Assembly (NCBI GenBank): GCA_003241285.1
Contig: QFOT01000002.1
Span: 1-47,322, forward strand
Reading direction: 5' to 3'
DNA from: Micavibrio aeruginosavorus
GTDB lineage: Bacteria > Pseudomonadota > Alphaproteobacteria > Micavibrionales > Micavibrionaceae
DNA length: 47,322 nucleotides
Shown: one piece after another, positions 1 through 8,002 of the stretch
Layout: each line of letters begins with the position of its first letter
How positions within the stretch are numbered: the first letter of the stretch is position 1
Translations under genes and position numbers: made by a program
The notes under the pieces: generated by a model
What the model was told of the DNA's origin: nothing
Seen by the model: the letters and a program-made list of their open reading frames with translations, nothing else
The model's database searches: none

Positions 1-117
1 CCGCCCCTGCTCGCTCTCCATCCGTCGTGTTTCTTTCAGACCGAATATGTCACAGTAAAACTTTAATGATGCGTTGAGATCTGCAACGCGAACCATGGTA
101 TGTAAATATCTCAGCAT
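1..117 (-). CDS. Lactoylglutathione lyase / VOC-family protein, 5' part only
   Basis: The first 39 codons of a gene that runs off the left edge. The translation starts MLRYLHTMVRVADLNASL and continues with a KFYCDIFGLKE stretch, the typical opening of glyoxalase I (first beta strand with a metal-ligand His, then the helix D-x-x-x-S-x-x-F-Y). Glyoxalase I isomerises the methylglyoxal-glutathione hemithioacetal to S-lactoylglutathione in the cytoplasm. It starts 5 bases after the stop of the SLC13 transporter gene on the same strand, so the two are probably cotranscribed. Other VOC-family members remain possible because only the N-terminus is visible. Confidence 0.7.
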   Translation of the reverse strand, partial: MLRYLHTMVRVADLNASLKFYCDIFGLKETRRMESEQGR

Positions 118-122
118 TTGAT

Positions 123-1955
123 TTATCCCGTTATAGGCCAGATCCACATGATCAATGGCACGCCAATAACTACGACAAGAATAGACAAAGGTAAACCCAG
201 CCTCCAATAATCGTTGAATTTATATCCGCCCGGCCCCATGACGAGAGTATTGGATTGGTGGCCGATAGGGGTCAGGAAATCGCAGGAAGTGCCGACCGCG
301 ACCGCCATCAGGAAAGGGTCGATATTCATACCCAGTTTTAACGCAAGCGTTCCGGCAATCGGGGCCATTAAAAGCACTGCCGCCGCATTGTTCAAAAATG
401 GCGTAACCATCATCGACACGACCATAATTACCACGAGCAATGCCGGTCCTGAGAAACCGTCTGAAACATCGGCGATAAGTTGCGCGAGAATTTCCGTACC
501 GCCCGTCGTCTGCAAAGCCTGCGTGACCGGGATCATGGCCCCGAGCAGCATAATCACCGGCCAGTCAATCGCTTCATACAGCTCATTCAGGCGCATGATC
601 TTTAAAACTGCAATCAGGATTACCCCGCCTAGGAACGCTATAGAAATTGGCAATACACCAGAAACCGTTAAAATAACCGCACCGAGCAGAATAAAAATCG
701 GCATTAGGAGAGTGCTTGGCCGCCCAAGTTGCAAATTGCGCTCAGCGAGCGGAAGACAGCCCAGCTCTTTAAGCATTTCAGGCATAGTTTCGACGGCGCC
801 TTGGAAAACGACAACATCTCCTTCCCGGAAACGTACATCCTTTAATCTGTCACGAACATTGCCGCTCTGCCCTTTGACAGCCAGCAAATTGATCCCGAAA
901 TTGGAGCGTAGAGAAATATTGCGCGGCGTTGTATTAATAAGGTCTGAGCCTTTCGTAATAACCGCTTCAACAACAGTGATATCTTCCGAAGTGAGTTTAA
1001 CCTGCTTTTTTTCCAGCACGGCTTCCTGCAAAGCCTCGGCATTTTCTTCGTCATTAGCGGATTTATCAATCCCAGCCAGTTCTAGTTTTGCCTTATCGAC
1101 AAAACCCTTAAGGGTCATCGGATCGCAGCGAAGTATCAAATGATCGTCGGCTCTTATGATACGGCGCGCGTTGGCAAAGACGCGATCACGGTCGTTCTTG
1201 ATAATACCGATGATTTGCAGATCTCCATCGACCATTTCTTCGGCCTGGGAAACCGTTTGTCCTATGATCGGGGATTCAGGCGGAACCTTGACTTCACTCA
1301 CATAATCATTGATCTCAAACTGGTCTTCCGGCGCAGTTTGTCCCCGGCGGTCCTTTGGCAGCAACACCCATGCTACGCTCAAATAAAGAATGCCGGCAGC
1401 GCAAATACCAATTCCGACCGGGGCGAAATCGAACATTTTATAAGGTTCGCCTACCATCTCCTCACGAATATTTGCAATGAGCAAATTCGGCGGCGTACCA
1501 ATCAGCGTTATCAAACCGCCCAGCAGGGAACCGAAGGAAAGCGGCATCAGAAGTTCGGAAGGCGAACGCTGCGCTTTACGCGCAAAAGAAAGCGCAATCG
1601 GCAAGAAAACCGCAAGAGCCCCCACATTGTTCATAAAGGCCGACAGCACTACAACCATGGTAACAAGAATGGCGATTTGCAATCGCGGCTTATCGATAAA
1701 GCCTGACATTATCTTTAAAACCCAGTTGATAAAACCTGACCGCCCAACCGCCGCACTTATGATTAAAATAGCTGCAACCGTGATCACGACCGGATCGCTG
1801 AAACCCGTGAAAGCTTCCTTGGCGGGAACGACACCAACGACAACTGACAAAAAAAGAATAAAAAGCGCTACGATGTCGTAGCGCCATTTGTCTATAATAA
1901 AAAGTACCAGCGCCAGAGCGATGATACCGAAAATAAGCATTTGATCTTGCGTCAT
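123..1955 (-). CDS. SLC13/DASS-family anion permease with two RCK_C (TrkA-C) domains
   Basis: A 610-residue inner-membrane transporter. Hydrophobic helices fill residues about 5-205 and 415-608; between them lie two soluble RCK_C-type domains (about 222-296 and 320-400), a common layout of the SLC13 family where transporters of sulfate, dicarboxylates or other anions carry regulatory TrkA-C inserts. The two pseudo-symmetric substrate motifs are visible as LIGTPPN (near residue 155) and GHQSNT (near 575). The substrate cannot be told from sequence. The start ATG has a GGGGA ribosome-binding site 5 bases upstream. The gene follows the TerB-like gene by 23 bases and precedes the glyoxalase-like gene by 5, suggesting one operon. 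Confidence 0.85.
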   Translation of the reverse strand: MTQDQMLIFGIIALALVLFIIDKWRYDIVALFILFLSVVVGVVPAKEAFTGFSDPVVITVAAILIISAAVGRSGFINWVLKIMSGFIDKPRLQIAILVTMVVVLSAFMNNVGALAVFLPIALSFARKAQRSPSELLMPLSFGSLLGGLITLIGTPPNLLIANIREEMVGEPYKMFDFAPVGIGICAAGILYLSVAWVLLPKDRRGQTAPEDQFEINDYVSEVKVPPESPIIGQTVSQAEEMVDGDLQIIGIIKNDRDRVFANARRIIRADDHLILRCDPMTLKGFVDKAKLELAGIDKSANDEENAEALQEAVLEKKQVKLTSEDITVVEAVITKGSDLINTTPRNISLRSNFGINLLAVKGQSGNVRDRLKDVRFREGDVVVFQGAVETMPEMLKELGCLPLAERNLQLGRPSTLLMPIFILLGAVILTVSGVLPISIAFLGGVILIAVLKIMRLNELYEAIDWPVIMLLGAMIPVTQALQTTGGTEILAQLIADVSDGFSGPALLVVIMVVSMMVTPFLNNAAAVLLMAPIAGTLALKLGMNIDPFLMAVAVGTSCDFLTPIGHQSNTLVMGPGGYKFNDYWRLGLPLSILVVVIGVPLIMWIWPITG

Positions 1956-1978
1956 GAAATCCCCGGGAATAATTTTTG

Positions 1979-2425
1979 TTACGATACCATATCAAGTTGA
2001 TGCGGCACACTGAAAAGACCAACAACGCCTGCTTTCGAATAGCTCTGATAGTAATGTTTCAAATGCGGATGATCTCTTGTCGATTGAAGAATTTCCCGCC
2101 CCTCTTCTGTATCCAGACAAGATGCACGTTTGAGAATCTCTTTTTCCTGAGCACCCATACTGCCGTCGCTCCATGTCAGGGCACGCGCAAGTACACAGAA
2201 TTGTTTTCGGTCTTCGGCATCAGTTATTCTATTGTAGAAATTCCCAATATCCTGCCGCCTTTCAAAATCATGGGACAGGATATCCAGTTGTTCTTTAGAG
2301 AAAGGGGTTTTCGCTTTATAGCTTCTAAGAAGCTTCTGCTCTTCCAGCGACAGAAAATTATCGAGAAGGGAAAAAGCGAATACCGCCCTCCACATATTGA
2401 ATTCGCTGTCGCTTATACCTTTCAT
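1979..2425 (-). CDS. TerB-like all-helical protein, unknown function
   Basis: A 148-residue soluble, probably all-alpha protein. It carries two acid-rich turns, DNFLSLEEQ near residue 21 and WSDGSMGAQEKE near 85, that resemble the D-G-x-x-S-x-x-E metal-binding turns of TerB/DjlA-like domains. TerB-like proteins sit at the inner membrane or in stress complexes, but their biochemical role is poorly defined. The gene lies between dps (4 bases upstream) and the SLC13 gene (23 bases downstream) and is likely part of that operon. The family assignment rests on motif resemblance only. Confidence 0.5.
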   Translation of the reverse strand: MKGISDSEFNMWRAVFAFSLLDNFLSLEEQKLLRSYKAKTPFSKEQLDILSHDFERRQDIGNFYNRITDAEDRKQFCVLARALTWSDGSMGAQEKEILKRASCLDTEEGREILQSTRDHPHLKHYYQSYSKAGVVGLFSVPHQLDMVS

Positions 2426-2429
2426 CTAT

Positions 2430-2906
2430 CTAGCGCACATTATGTGATTCAACAAACCATAATTGCTGGTCGAGATCGCGACCGATCTGGGTAAATAAAT
2501 CCGATGTTACCGGATCGCCAAAGTCATCCGACTGGCCAATTGCTTCGCGTACGGACTCTCCAAAAGCCGCCAAGGCCTGCGATACCGCCTCAACATGAGT
2601 TTTTTCATCAGCGATCTCAACCGGATAAGGTTTTAAAAATGTCTTTTCAAGGACGGTTTTAGTGCCGCCTCTGGCAACCCCGCCCAGCGCTGCTGTACGC
2701 TCGGCAATCATATCTGAAAAATCCTCGACTTTTGCTGCGACCTTATCAAAAAGTTCATGGATAGCAATAAAAGCTGGACCCCGCACATTCCAGTGCGCCA
2801 ATTTCAATTGGCCGTGAAGATCGATAGCAGCGGCTAAATGTTTGTTTAGCAGATCGATAGATTGGCCACGAATATTTTCAGTTAGGGTGTTATGAGTTTT
2901 CTGCAT
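2430..2906 (-). CDS. dps: Dps-family DNA-protection / ferritin-like protein
   Basis: A 158-residue Dps. The intersubunit ferroxidase ligands are all present with the same spacing as in E. coli Dps: H38, H50, D54, D65 and E69, within the diagnostic stretches KLAHWNVRGP and DMIAERTAALGG. Dps dodecamers oxidise Fe(II) with hydrogen peroxide, store iron and shield DNA in stationary phase. The N-terminus is short and carries only one lysine, so DNA binding through a Lys-rich tail as in E. coli is uncertain. It is the first gene of an apparent minus-strand operon with the TerB-like, SLC13 and glyoxalase-like genes, consistent with a stress role. Confidence 0.95.
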   Translation of the reverse strand: MQKTHNTLTENIRGQSIDLLNKHLAAAIDLHGQLKLAHWNVRGPAFIAIHELFDKVAAKVEDFSDMIAERTAALGGVARGGTKTVLEKTFLKPYPVEIADEKTHVEAVSQALAAFGESVREAIGQSDDFGDPVTSDLFTQIGRDLDQQLWFVESHNVR

Positions 2907-2985
2907 ATAAAAATTCCTTTTTCAAATATATATAAACGCAAAAGAAGCGAGGATCACTCCCCGCCCCTTTCAACTTAATTTATCA

Positions 2986-3576
2986 TTAGCGGCGGATCAA
3001 AAAAGTAATGTGACGTCCGAAATCGATGCCGAGATCGCGGTGATCACCACCTTTAACACCAGCTACCCAAGCGGCTACGCCTGAAACAAGCGATGTCGAG
3101 GCCGCGGCGAAAGACAGCAAAATAGCTGTGCGGTGCTGCTGGTCGAGAACTTCCTGGGCCGTATTTACTTCCGCTGGCTGATCGATAGCGATTTGCGCGA
3201 AGGCACCCATTAATGCGACCGATACTGCGACTGCCAGAGTAGCTGTTGCCCAGACAAGAACGCCGTGAACGCCGTCACGCACTTCTTTCTCATGCTCCGT
3301 TGCCGCGGAAATCGGGGCTCGCATACGCCCTGCGACATAGCCACCTAGCATTGATGCCAGCACCTGAATAATCAGGATGTAAAGTGCTGCCATAATCAAA
3401 CGGGCCGGTGTGATTTCAATATTGCTGACCGAATCCGTAAAGGCGTTCATATCAGCAACACCGACAACGGCGCCAAATTGAAGCATGACAAGCGACAGAG
3501 CTGAGGCTAAAACCGCCCCGGCAAATATAGCGCTCCACTCCACATAAGAGCTTGAGCGGTTAAATCCATTTTCCAT
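2986..3576 (-). CDS. Four-helix integral membrane protein, unknown function
   Basis: A 196-residue membrane protein. The N-terminal SYVEWSAIFAGAVLASAL pattern is common in a widespread but uncharacterised alphaproteobacterial membrane-protein family. Likely helices lie at about 13-37, 58-85, 103-127 and 149-171, with glycine- and alanine-rich faces. The start ATG is preceded by AAGGAAA at suitable distance. It follows the 24-aa microprotein gene by 15 bases and may be cotranscribed with it. Neighbouring dps suggests a general-stress context, which is inference. Confidence 0.7.
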   Translation of the reverse strand: MENGFNRSSSYVEWSAIFAGAVLASALSLVMLQFGAVVGVADMNAFTDSVSNIEITPARLIMAALYILIIQVLASMLGGYVAGRMRAPISAATEHEKEVRDGVHGVLVWATATLAVAVSVALMGAFAQIAIDQPAEVNTAQEVLDQQHRTAILLSFAAASTSLVSGVAAWVAGVKGGDHRDLGIDFGRHITFLIRR

Positions 3577-3591
3577 GATTATTTCCTTAAA

Positions 3592-3666
3592 TTAATGAAT
3601 GCCGAGGAAAGAAAGAATCGCCATGACGACGACGACAAGACCGACAAGATAGATAATAGAGTTCAT
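3592..3666 (-). CDS. 24-aa single-helix membrane microprotein
   Basis: A short reading frame, M-N-S-I-I-Y-L-V-G then a run of valines and ending S-F-L-G-I-H, i.e. one hydrophobic helix with almost no flanking residues. A strong AGGAG ribosome-binding site lies 6 bases before the ATG. Similar tiny 'IIYLVGLVVVV-type' proteins recur in alphaproteobacteria, usually next to stress or envelope genes. It lies just upstream of the four-helix membrane protein gene on the same strand. Function unknown; the good ribosome-binding site and membrane-helix composition are the reasons to call it. Confidence 0.65.
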   Translation of the reverse strand: MNSIIYLVGLVVVVMAILSFLGIH

Positions 3667-3765
3667 GTTATTCTCCTGATTTTAATAACTTTTGGTTTAA
3701 TTGACTGTTCAAATAAACAAACAAGATGACTGAAAGTTCCCGCATGCTTTTAGGCTCAACTTTAG

Positions 3766-3852
3766 TTACTTGGTTGGAGTAGTGCATTTCGGACAGCTTA
3801 GTGCCCCTTTTTGCATTTGGGCCCCGCAATTGGGGCATGTTGCTAAATCCAT
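3766..3852 (-). CDS. 28-aa zinc-ribbon microprotein
   Basis: A 28-codon frame with two CxxC knuckles: TCPNCGAQ near residue 6 and SCPKCTTP near residue 20, separated by a short Q-M-Q-K-G linker, the arrangement of a minimal zinc ribbon. A GGAG ribosome-binding site lies 7 bases before the ATG. It would be able to bind one Zn(II); a role in nucleic-acid or protein binding is possible but not shown. It is read in the same direction as the 24-aa membrane microprotein 99 bases further on. Confidence 0.65.
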   Translation of the reverse strand: MDLATCPNCGAQMQKGALSCPKCTTPTK

Positions 3853-3964
3853 GAATATTCTCCGTTTAAATTAAGTTATTTTATAAACAGCACCTCTTAA
3901 ATTACGTTCCTTTACACGCTATGAAAAAGCTTTGATTGCACAGAAAGCCGGACTTCATTAAAAC

Positions 3965-5065
3965 ATGCCCGTGCTTATAAAACTCCGCCAGATCGCCTTT
4001 CGCCTTTCGCGTTCAGATATTTTATTCTGGACCCTGCCTCTCCTTATGGTCTTGCTGGTCATCGGTACGATTGCGCAAAAAGAGCTCGGCATTTATGCCG
4101 CGCAGAAAGCCTATTTCGATTCTTTTATTACGTTTATAGGGCCTGTTCCCTTTCCAGGAGCCGCAACGCTTTTGATTGTTCTTTTTGTCAATATGCTGAT
4201 GAAGTTCCTGTTGTTTAGCGAATGGCAGATGAATAAGGCCGGGGTCATACTGACCCATTTCGGCGTTCTTGTATTACTAGCTGGTGGCTTTACCACCGCT
4301 CTCACTACGCGCGAAGCTTATATGGTGATCGAAGAAGGTCAGACCACGAACCGAATCGAGGATTATTACCAGCGCGTTCTGCAAATCAACAAAGATGGTA
4401 AAACAGTCCTCTCAATCCCGCATCAGGACTTAAAACAAGGATTGAAAATTGAAAACGTAGATATTCCTTTCAAACTGATGATCGACACCTATTGCTTTAA
4501 TTGCAATATAGAGCGAAGAAACAGTGACCTTGAGGGATGGAAAAACGCAGGCCAGTTCATGCAGCTCGTTCCCGCGCGCACTCTGCCAAAAAACGAAGAA
4601 AACCTGACAGGTATTGCTTTTACCATTTCTGGTACGTCAGAAGATGGCCGTTATGTAACCTTTGACAAATTCCCTAAACCGCCTGTTTTTAATATCGGCG
4701 CACATGAATATAAAATCGAAATCACACGTCAGCCTCGCGAACTTCCTTTTTCTCTGAAACTGGAAAAATTTTCACTTGCCACTCATCCGGGAAGCGACAC
4801 GGCCAAAGCCTATCGCTCGGAAGTCCGGGTTATCGACGGGCAAGAAGAATGGAAATATGCTATCGAGATGAATGAGCCGATGCGCTATAAGGGCTATACG
4901 CTCTACCAATCTTCTTTCGATCTTTCCGGCAATAAGGCGTTTACGGTTTTGAACGTGGTTGAAAATTCCGGCAGGCTGTTCCCCTACATCGCGAGCGCTA
5001 TCATGGCGGCAGGACTTGTTCTCCATATGCTGATCGCAGGCTTCGGAAAGCGAAGAACATCATGA
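3965..5065 (+). CDS. resB: ResB-like System II cytochrome c biogenesis protein
   Basis: A 366-residue ResB/Ccs1-type protein. Helices lie at about 20-38, 64-84, 91-110 and 336-358, and the large segment between the third and fourth is periplasmic. The family's two membrane histidines, proposed heme ligands, are present as H98 (LTHFGVLVLLAGG) and H354 (GLVLHML). With CcsA it forms the System II heme exporter/cytochrome c synthase that attaches heme to CXXCH motifs outside the inner membrane. The stop overlaps the next start (ATGA), so the two are translationally coupled. Its presence is notable because alphaproteobacteria mostly use the Ccm System I. Confidence 0.85.
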   Translation: MPVLIKLRQIAFRLSRSDILFWTLPLLMVLLVIGTIAQKELGIYAAQKAYFDSFITFIGPVPFPGAATLLIVLFVNMLMKFLLFSEWQMNKAGVILTHFGVLVLLAGGFTTALTTREAYMVIEEGQTTNRIEDYYQRVLQINKDGKTVLSIPHQDLKQGLKIENVDIPFKLMIDTYCFNCNIERRNSDLEGWKNAGQFMQLVPARTLPKNEENLTGIAFTISGTSEDGRYVTFDKFPKPPVFNIGAHEYKIEITRQPRELPFSLKLEKFSLATHPGSDTAKAYRSEVRVIDGQEEWKYAIEMNEPMRYKGYTLYQSSFDLSGNKAFTVLNVVENSGRLFPYIASAIMAAGLVLHMLIAGFGKRRTS

Positions 5066-6891
5066 TACGGATCGCCGCCCTCATCTTATTTATTTTATTT
5101 ATAGCAACGCCCGCCATTGCCGATTCTTTGGCTATGCGGAATTTTCGTCAAATTCCCATTCTTCATGAAGGGCGCATCAAGCCGTTCGACAGTTTCGCAC
5201 GCGTCAGTCTGAAATTTCTCAGCGAAAAGGAAAGCACACCCACGCAGAATGCCAGTGAATGGCTGGCGGAAATGCTCTTTGCCCCGGCAAAAGCCATCGA
5301 CAATCCCGTCTTTAATGTAGAGAGTGATTATCTGCGCCACCGCCTTGGCCTCGAAGAACGAAAACACCCTTTATACAGTTTTTACGAGATCATGCCGGGC
5401 CTGAAAAAAACGACCACTACCGTTCAGGCCTTGATAAAAAAAGATAAATCACAGTTAAGCCGGGATGAAAAAGACCTTCTGGATATTCATGACCGCGCGG
5501 CTTTTTATGCGTCGCTACTCCGCAGCCTCTCCCTTATTCTGCCGCTCGATATCTCGCTGCCAGATCAATATAGAACAAACAACGACAAAGAATTATCCTA
5601 TATCGATCTCGCTCGGCTGCAACAAAACTTAAGTGCGGACGTTAAAAATATCATCGCCCGTAAAGGCCAGGATATTTCCCGCTATACAGCAGAGGAAAGA
5701 AAAACGGCACTTTTATCTTTCCAGCTTGATATCATTTCTTCCGCCGCGCGTGACAACTCGATATTGAAAATTATCCCTCCTCAATGGGAAAGCGATAACG
5801 GCGACTGGCATGCTCCATGGGAAATTCTGCAAAAAGGCGAAGGCTCTCCCGAAAGCGCGAAACTGATTCTGCTATGGCGCGATATGGGCGATGCGTACAT
5901 GAAACAGGATCAGTCTAAATGGCTCTCCACCAGTCAGGCAGCCTCTGCAGCACTCGAGAGCAATGTATCAACTAAGAAAATAAAGGCCGAGCTTCTGCAG
6001 AACGACTTCCCGCCATTTAAAATAAGCACAGGATTTTACATCGCCGCGTTTATTTTGATCCTGTGTTTCTTTGCGTTTGGCAGAATTTATTTATACAGCG
6101 CCTCACTTGCCGCACTCCTAATCGGCCTTCTTGTTCAGGCGGGTGGCATAGGCCTTCGCGTCTGGCTGCTCTCTCGCCCGCCTGTGGGCACGCTATATGA
6201 ATCGATGCTCTTCGTATCGCTTGTCACGGTTGCCATTGCCCTGTTATTCGAAAGACTGGAGAAAAAAGGGACAGGGTTATTAGCCGGAAGCTTTACGGGA
6301 TTGCTCATCGCACTGTTGTCCTTCAGCTTCGCGGGTGAAGGCGATACGATGACGATGCTTGGCGCCGTTCTCAATACCAATTTCTGGCTTGCCACCCATG
6401 TTTTATGCATTACGATGGGCTACGGTTGGTGTCTGCTCGCTTCATTCTTTGCTCATCTCGCTATGATACCAAAAAACATTTCCTCCCGATTTGAGCCTCG
6501 CGCGATTGATCAAACCTTATCCCTGCTGGTTTTATTTTCACTTTTATTCACCGCGATCGGCACTATTCTAGGCGGCATCTGGGCCGACCAGTCATGGGGC
6601 CGTTTCTGGGGATGGGACCCGAAAGAAAACGGCGCTCTTTTAATTGTCTTGTGGCTCATCTGGCTGATGCACGGCAAAATAGGTTTTCAACTCTCCCGGC
6701 TTCAATATCTGGCAGGCCTTGCTTTCTTAAGCGTGATCGTGGCGATTTCATGGGTGGGTGTAAACTTACTCGGCGTCGGCCTCCACTCCTACGGCTTTGC
6801 CGAAGGCTATTTCTATGGGCTGGCAGGATTTACATGCTTTGAAAGCATCTTGATCGCTTATCTGTGGCGACAAAACCGTAAAAGCCTGTAG
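5062..6891 (+). CDS. ccsA: CcsA/ResC-family cytochrome c synthase subunit with large periplasmic N-terminal domain
   Basis: A 609-residue protein with a signal peptide or first helix (residues 1-21, ending PAIAD), a periplasmic region to about 325, then about eight membrane helices. The heme-handling WWD signature is clear: WGRFWGWDPKEN at residues 512-523. Candidate heme-ligand histidines lie in ATHVLC, LMHGKIG and GLHSYGF. Together with the overlapping ResB gene this makes a split CcsBA-type System II synthase. The long N-terminal domain resembles versions seen in Bacteroidetes and other System II users rather than the short CcsA of Bacillus. Confidence 0.88.
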   Translation: MIRIAALILFILFIATPAIADSLAMRNFRQIPILHEGRIKPFDSFARVSLKFLSEKESTPTQNASEWLAEMLFAPAKAIDNPVFNVESDYLRHRLGLEERKHPLYSFYEIMPGLKKTTTTVQALIKKDKSQLSRDEKDLLDIHDRAAFYASLLRSLSLILPLDISLPDQYRTNNDKELSYIDLARLQQNLSADVKNIIARKGQDISRYTAEERKTALLSFQLDIISSAARDNSILKIIPPQWESDNGDWHAPWEILQKGEGSPESAKLILLWRDMGDAYMKQDQSKWLSTSQAASAALESNVSTKKIKAELLQNDFPPFKISTGFYIAAFILILCFFAFGRIYLYSASLAALLIGLLVQAGGIGLRVWLLSRPPVGTLYESMLFVSLVTVAIALLFERLEKKGTGLLAGSFTGLLIALLSFSFAGEGDTMTMLGAVLNTNFWLATHVLCITMGYGWCLLASFFAHLAMIPKNISSRFEPRAIDQTLSLLVLFSLLFTAIGTILGGIWADQSWGRFWGWDPKENGALLIVLWLIWLMHGKIGFQLSRLQYLAGLAFLSVIVAISWVGVNLLGVGLHSYGFAEGYFYGLAGFTCFESILIAYLWRQNRKSL

Positions 6892-7114
6892 CAATTGCTT
6901 GTAGTAAACGTAAGAAAACTGAGCAGAAATAAAGCTAAGTGATTGATAAAATTGAAAATGGTGCACCATACGGACTCAATCATATAAAAATTATCGATTG
7001 TAACCAATTGAAAATGTTCATAAATTTTGTTTCAAGATTTTTACGATTTTGAGGGTGTGAATTTTCTCCGCACCTTCGGTTAAAAACGTCATTCTCCACG
7101 CCTTCGGTTATGCC

Positions 7115-7348
7115 CTAAGTTTTGCTTTCTTCCGAGTCATTTTCGCCCTGAACATATTCAAGAATATCTGCTGGCTGACATTGAAGAACGCGACAAATGG
7201 CGCTTAGGGTAGAAAAACGGATGGCGCGGGCTTTGCCTGTTTTAAGCACGGAAAGGTTTTGGATGCTAATATCAATAGCGTCGGCCAACTCGTTCAGGCG
7301 CATCTTGCGCTTTGCCAGCATGACATCGAGATTCACAATAATTCCCAT
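7115..7348 (-). CDS. XRE-family HTH regulator (YozG-like)
   Basis: A 77-residue Cro/CI-type DNA-binding protein. The helix-turn-helix covers about residues 17-48 (LNELADAIDISIQNLSVLK) and is followed by the conserved L-S-A-I-C-x-x-L-x-C-Q-P-x-D-I-L segment. This small subfamily is almost always paired with a DUF2975 membrane protein, and here the DUF2975 gene is immediately upstream, 12 bases away on the same strand. The pair probably autoregulates and may control the divergent mipA-like gene, which is inference from position. Confidence 0.88.
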   Translation of the reverse strand: MGIIVNLDVMLAKRKMRLNELADAIDISIQNLSVLKTGKARAIRFSTLSAICRVLQCQPADILEYVQGENDSEESKT

Positions 7349-7360
7349 GATGTATCTCCG

Positions 7361-7882
7361 TTATACCGTGTATTGCGCGTCAAGATGCAGTTTGATAGCG
7401 CGTGACATGACGAGGCGCAAAGCCAGAATAACCAGCCCTGCGGCAATGAGCGGCAGATCAAGGCCATACTGAAACGTCCATGCTTGTAGATCGCCAAAGC
7501 GGAACAGGCCCCATGACGTTGCATTGAACAACACCAGTATTGCGAATGGCCAAGAGATCAGAACTGCGGCTATTCTCGTCATGCACTTTAACGTGCGCTC
7601 TACGAAAAGATTACCATGCTGAAACTGACGGATCAGGGCGTGCATGAAACCTAAAAGAAGAACGTAAAAAAAGATACCGACACCCAAAAATGAACAGGCC
7701 AGTATTTTTCCTGCAAGTGAAAACTCCATAATAGGCAGCTCACCGCTGACCGTTCCGTCGGTGCCGAAATACGCGGAGGTGAACAGAAAATAGATGCGTA
7801 GCCCTGCAAGGAAGGGGAGCGCCCCCCAGACCATCCAGAATGCCTTGTCCAAAGTGCTAAAAATCTTCGTATCTTTATCCAT
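7361..7882 (-). CDS. DUF2975-type four-helix membrane protein
   Basis: A 173-residue membrane protein with helices at about 15-33, 53-80, 96-118 and 140-165, typical of the DUF2975 family. The function is unknown; these proteins are encoded with a small XRE regulator, as here, and may act as a membrane partner or sensor for it. It is divergent from the mipA-like gene across a 120-base promoter region rich in A+T (tandem GAAATATT sequences around 7906-7950). Confidence 0.75.
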   Translation of the reverse strand: MDKDTKIFSTLDKAFWMVWGALPFLAGLRIYFLFTSAYFGTDGTVSGELPIMEFSLAGKILACSFLGVGIFFYVLLLGFMHALIRQFQHGNLFVERTLKCMTRIAAVLISWPFAILVLFNATSWGLFRFGDLQAWTFQYGLDLPLIAAGLVILALRLVMSRAIKLHLDAQYTV

Positions 7883-8002
7883 TACGCCCTCTCAGATCGG
7901 AAATATTTCACGATAAACATGAAATATTATATTTACAGGATGAAATATTACCGATATTTATAGCATCAGGAACAGAATCTCACAAGCATCAGGAGCTATG
8001 TC

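Noticed and set aside
214..1881. Three long plus-strand frames opposite the SLC13 gene
   Set aside because: Antisense shadows with no ribosome-binding site, no domain and composition of a complementary membrane-protein sequence.
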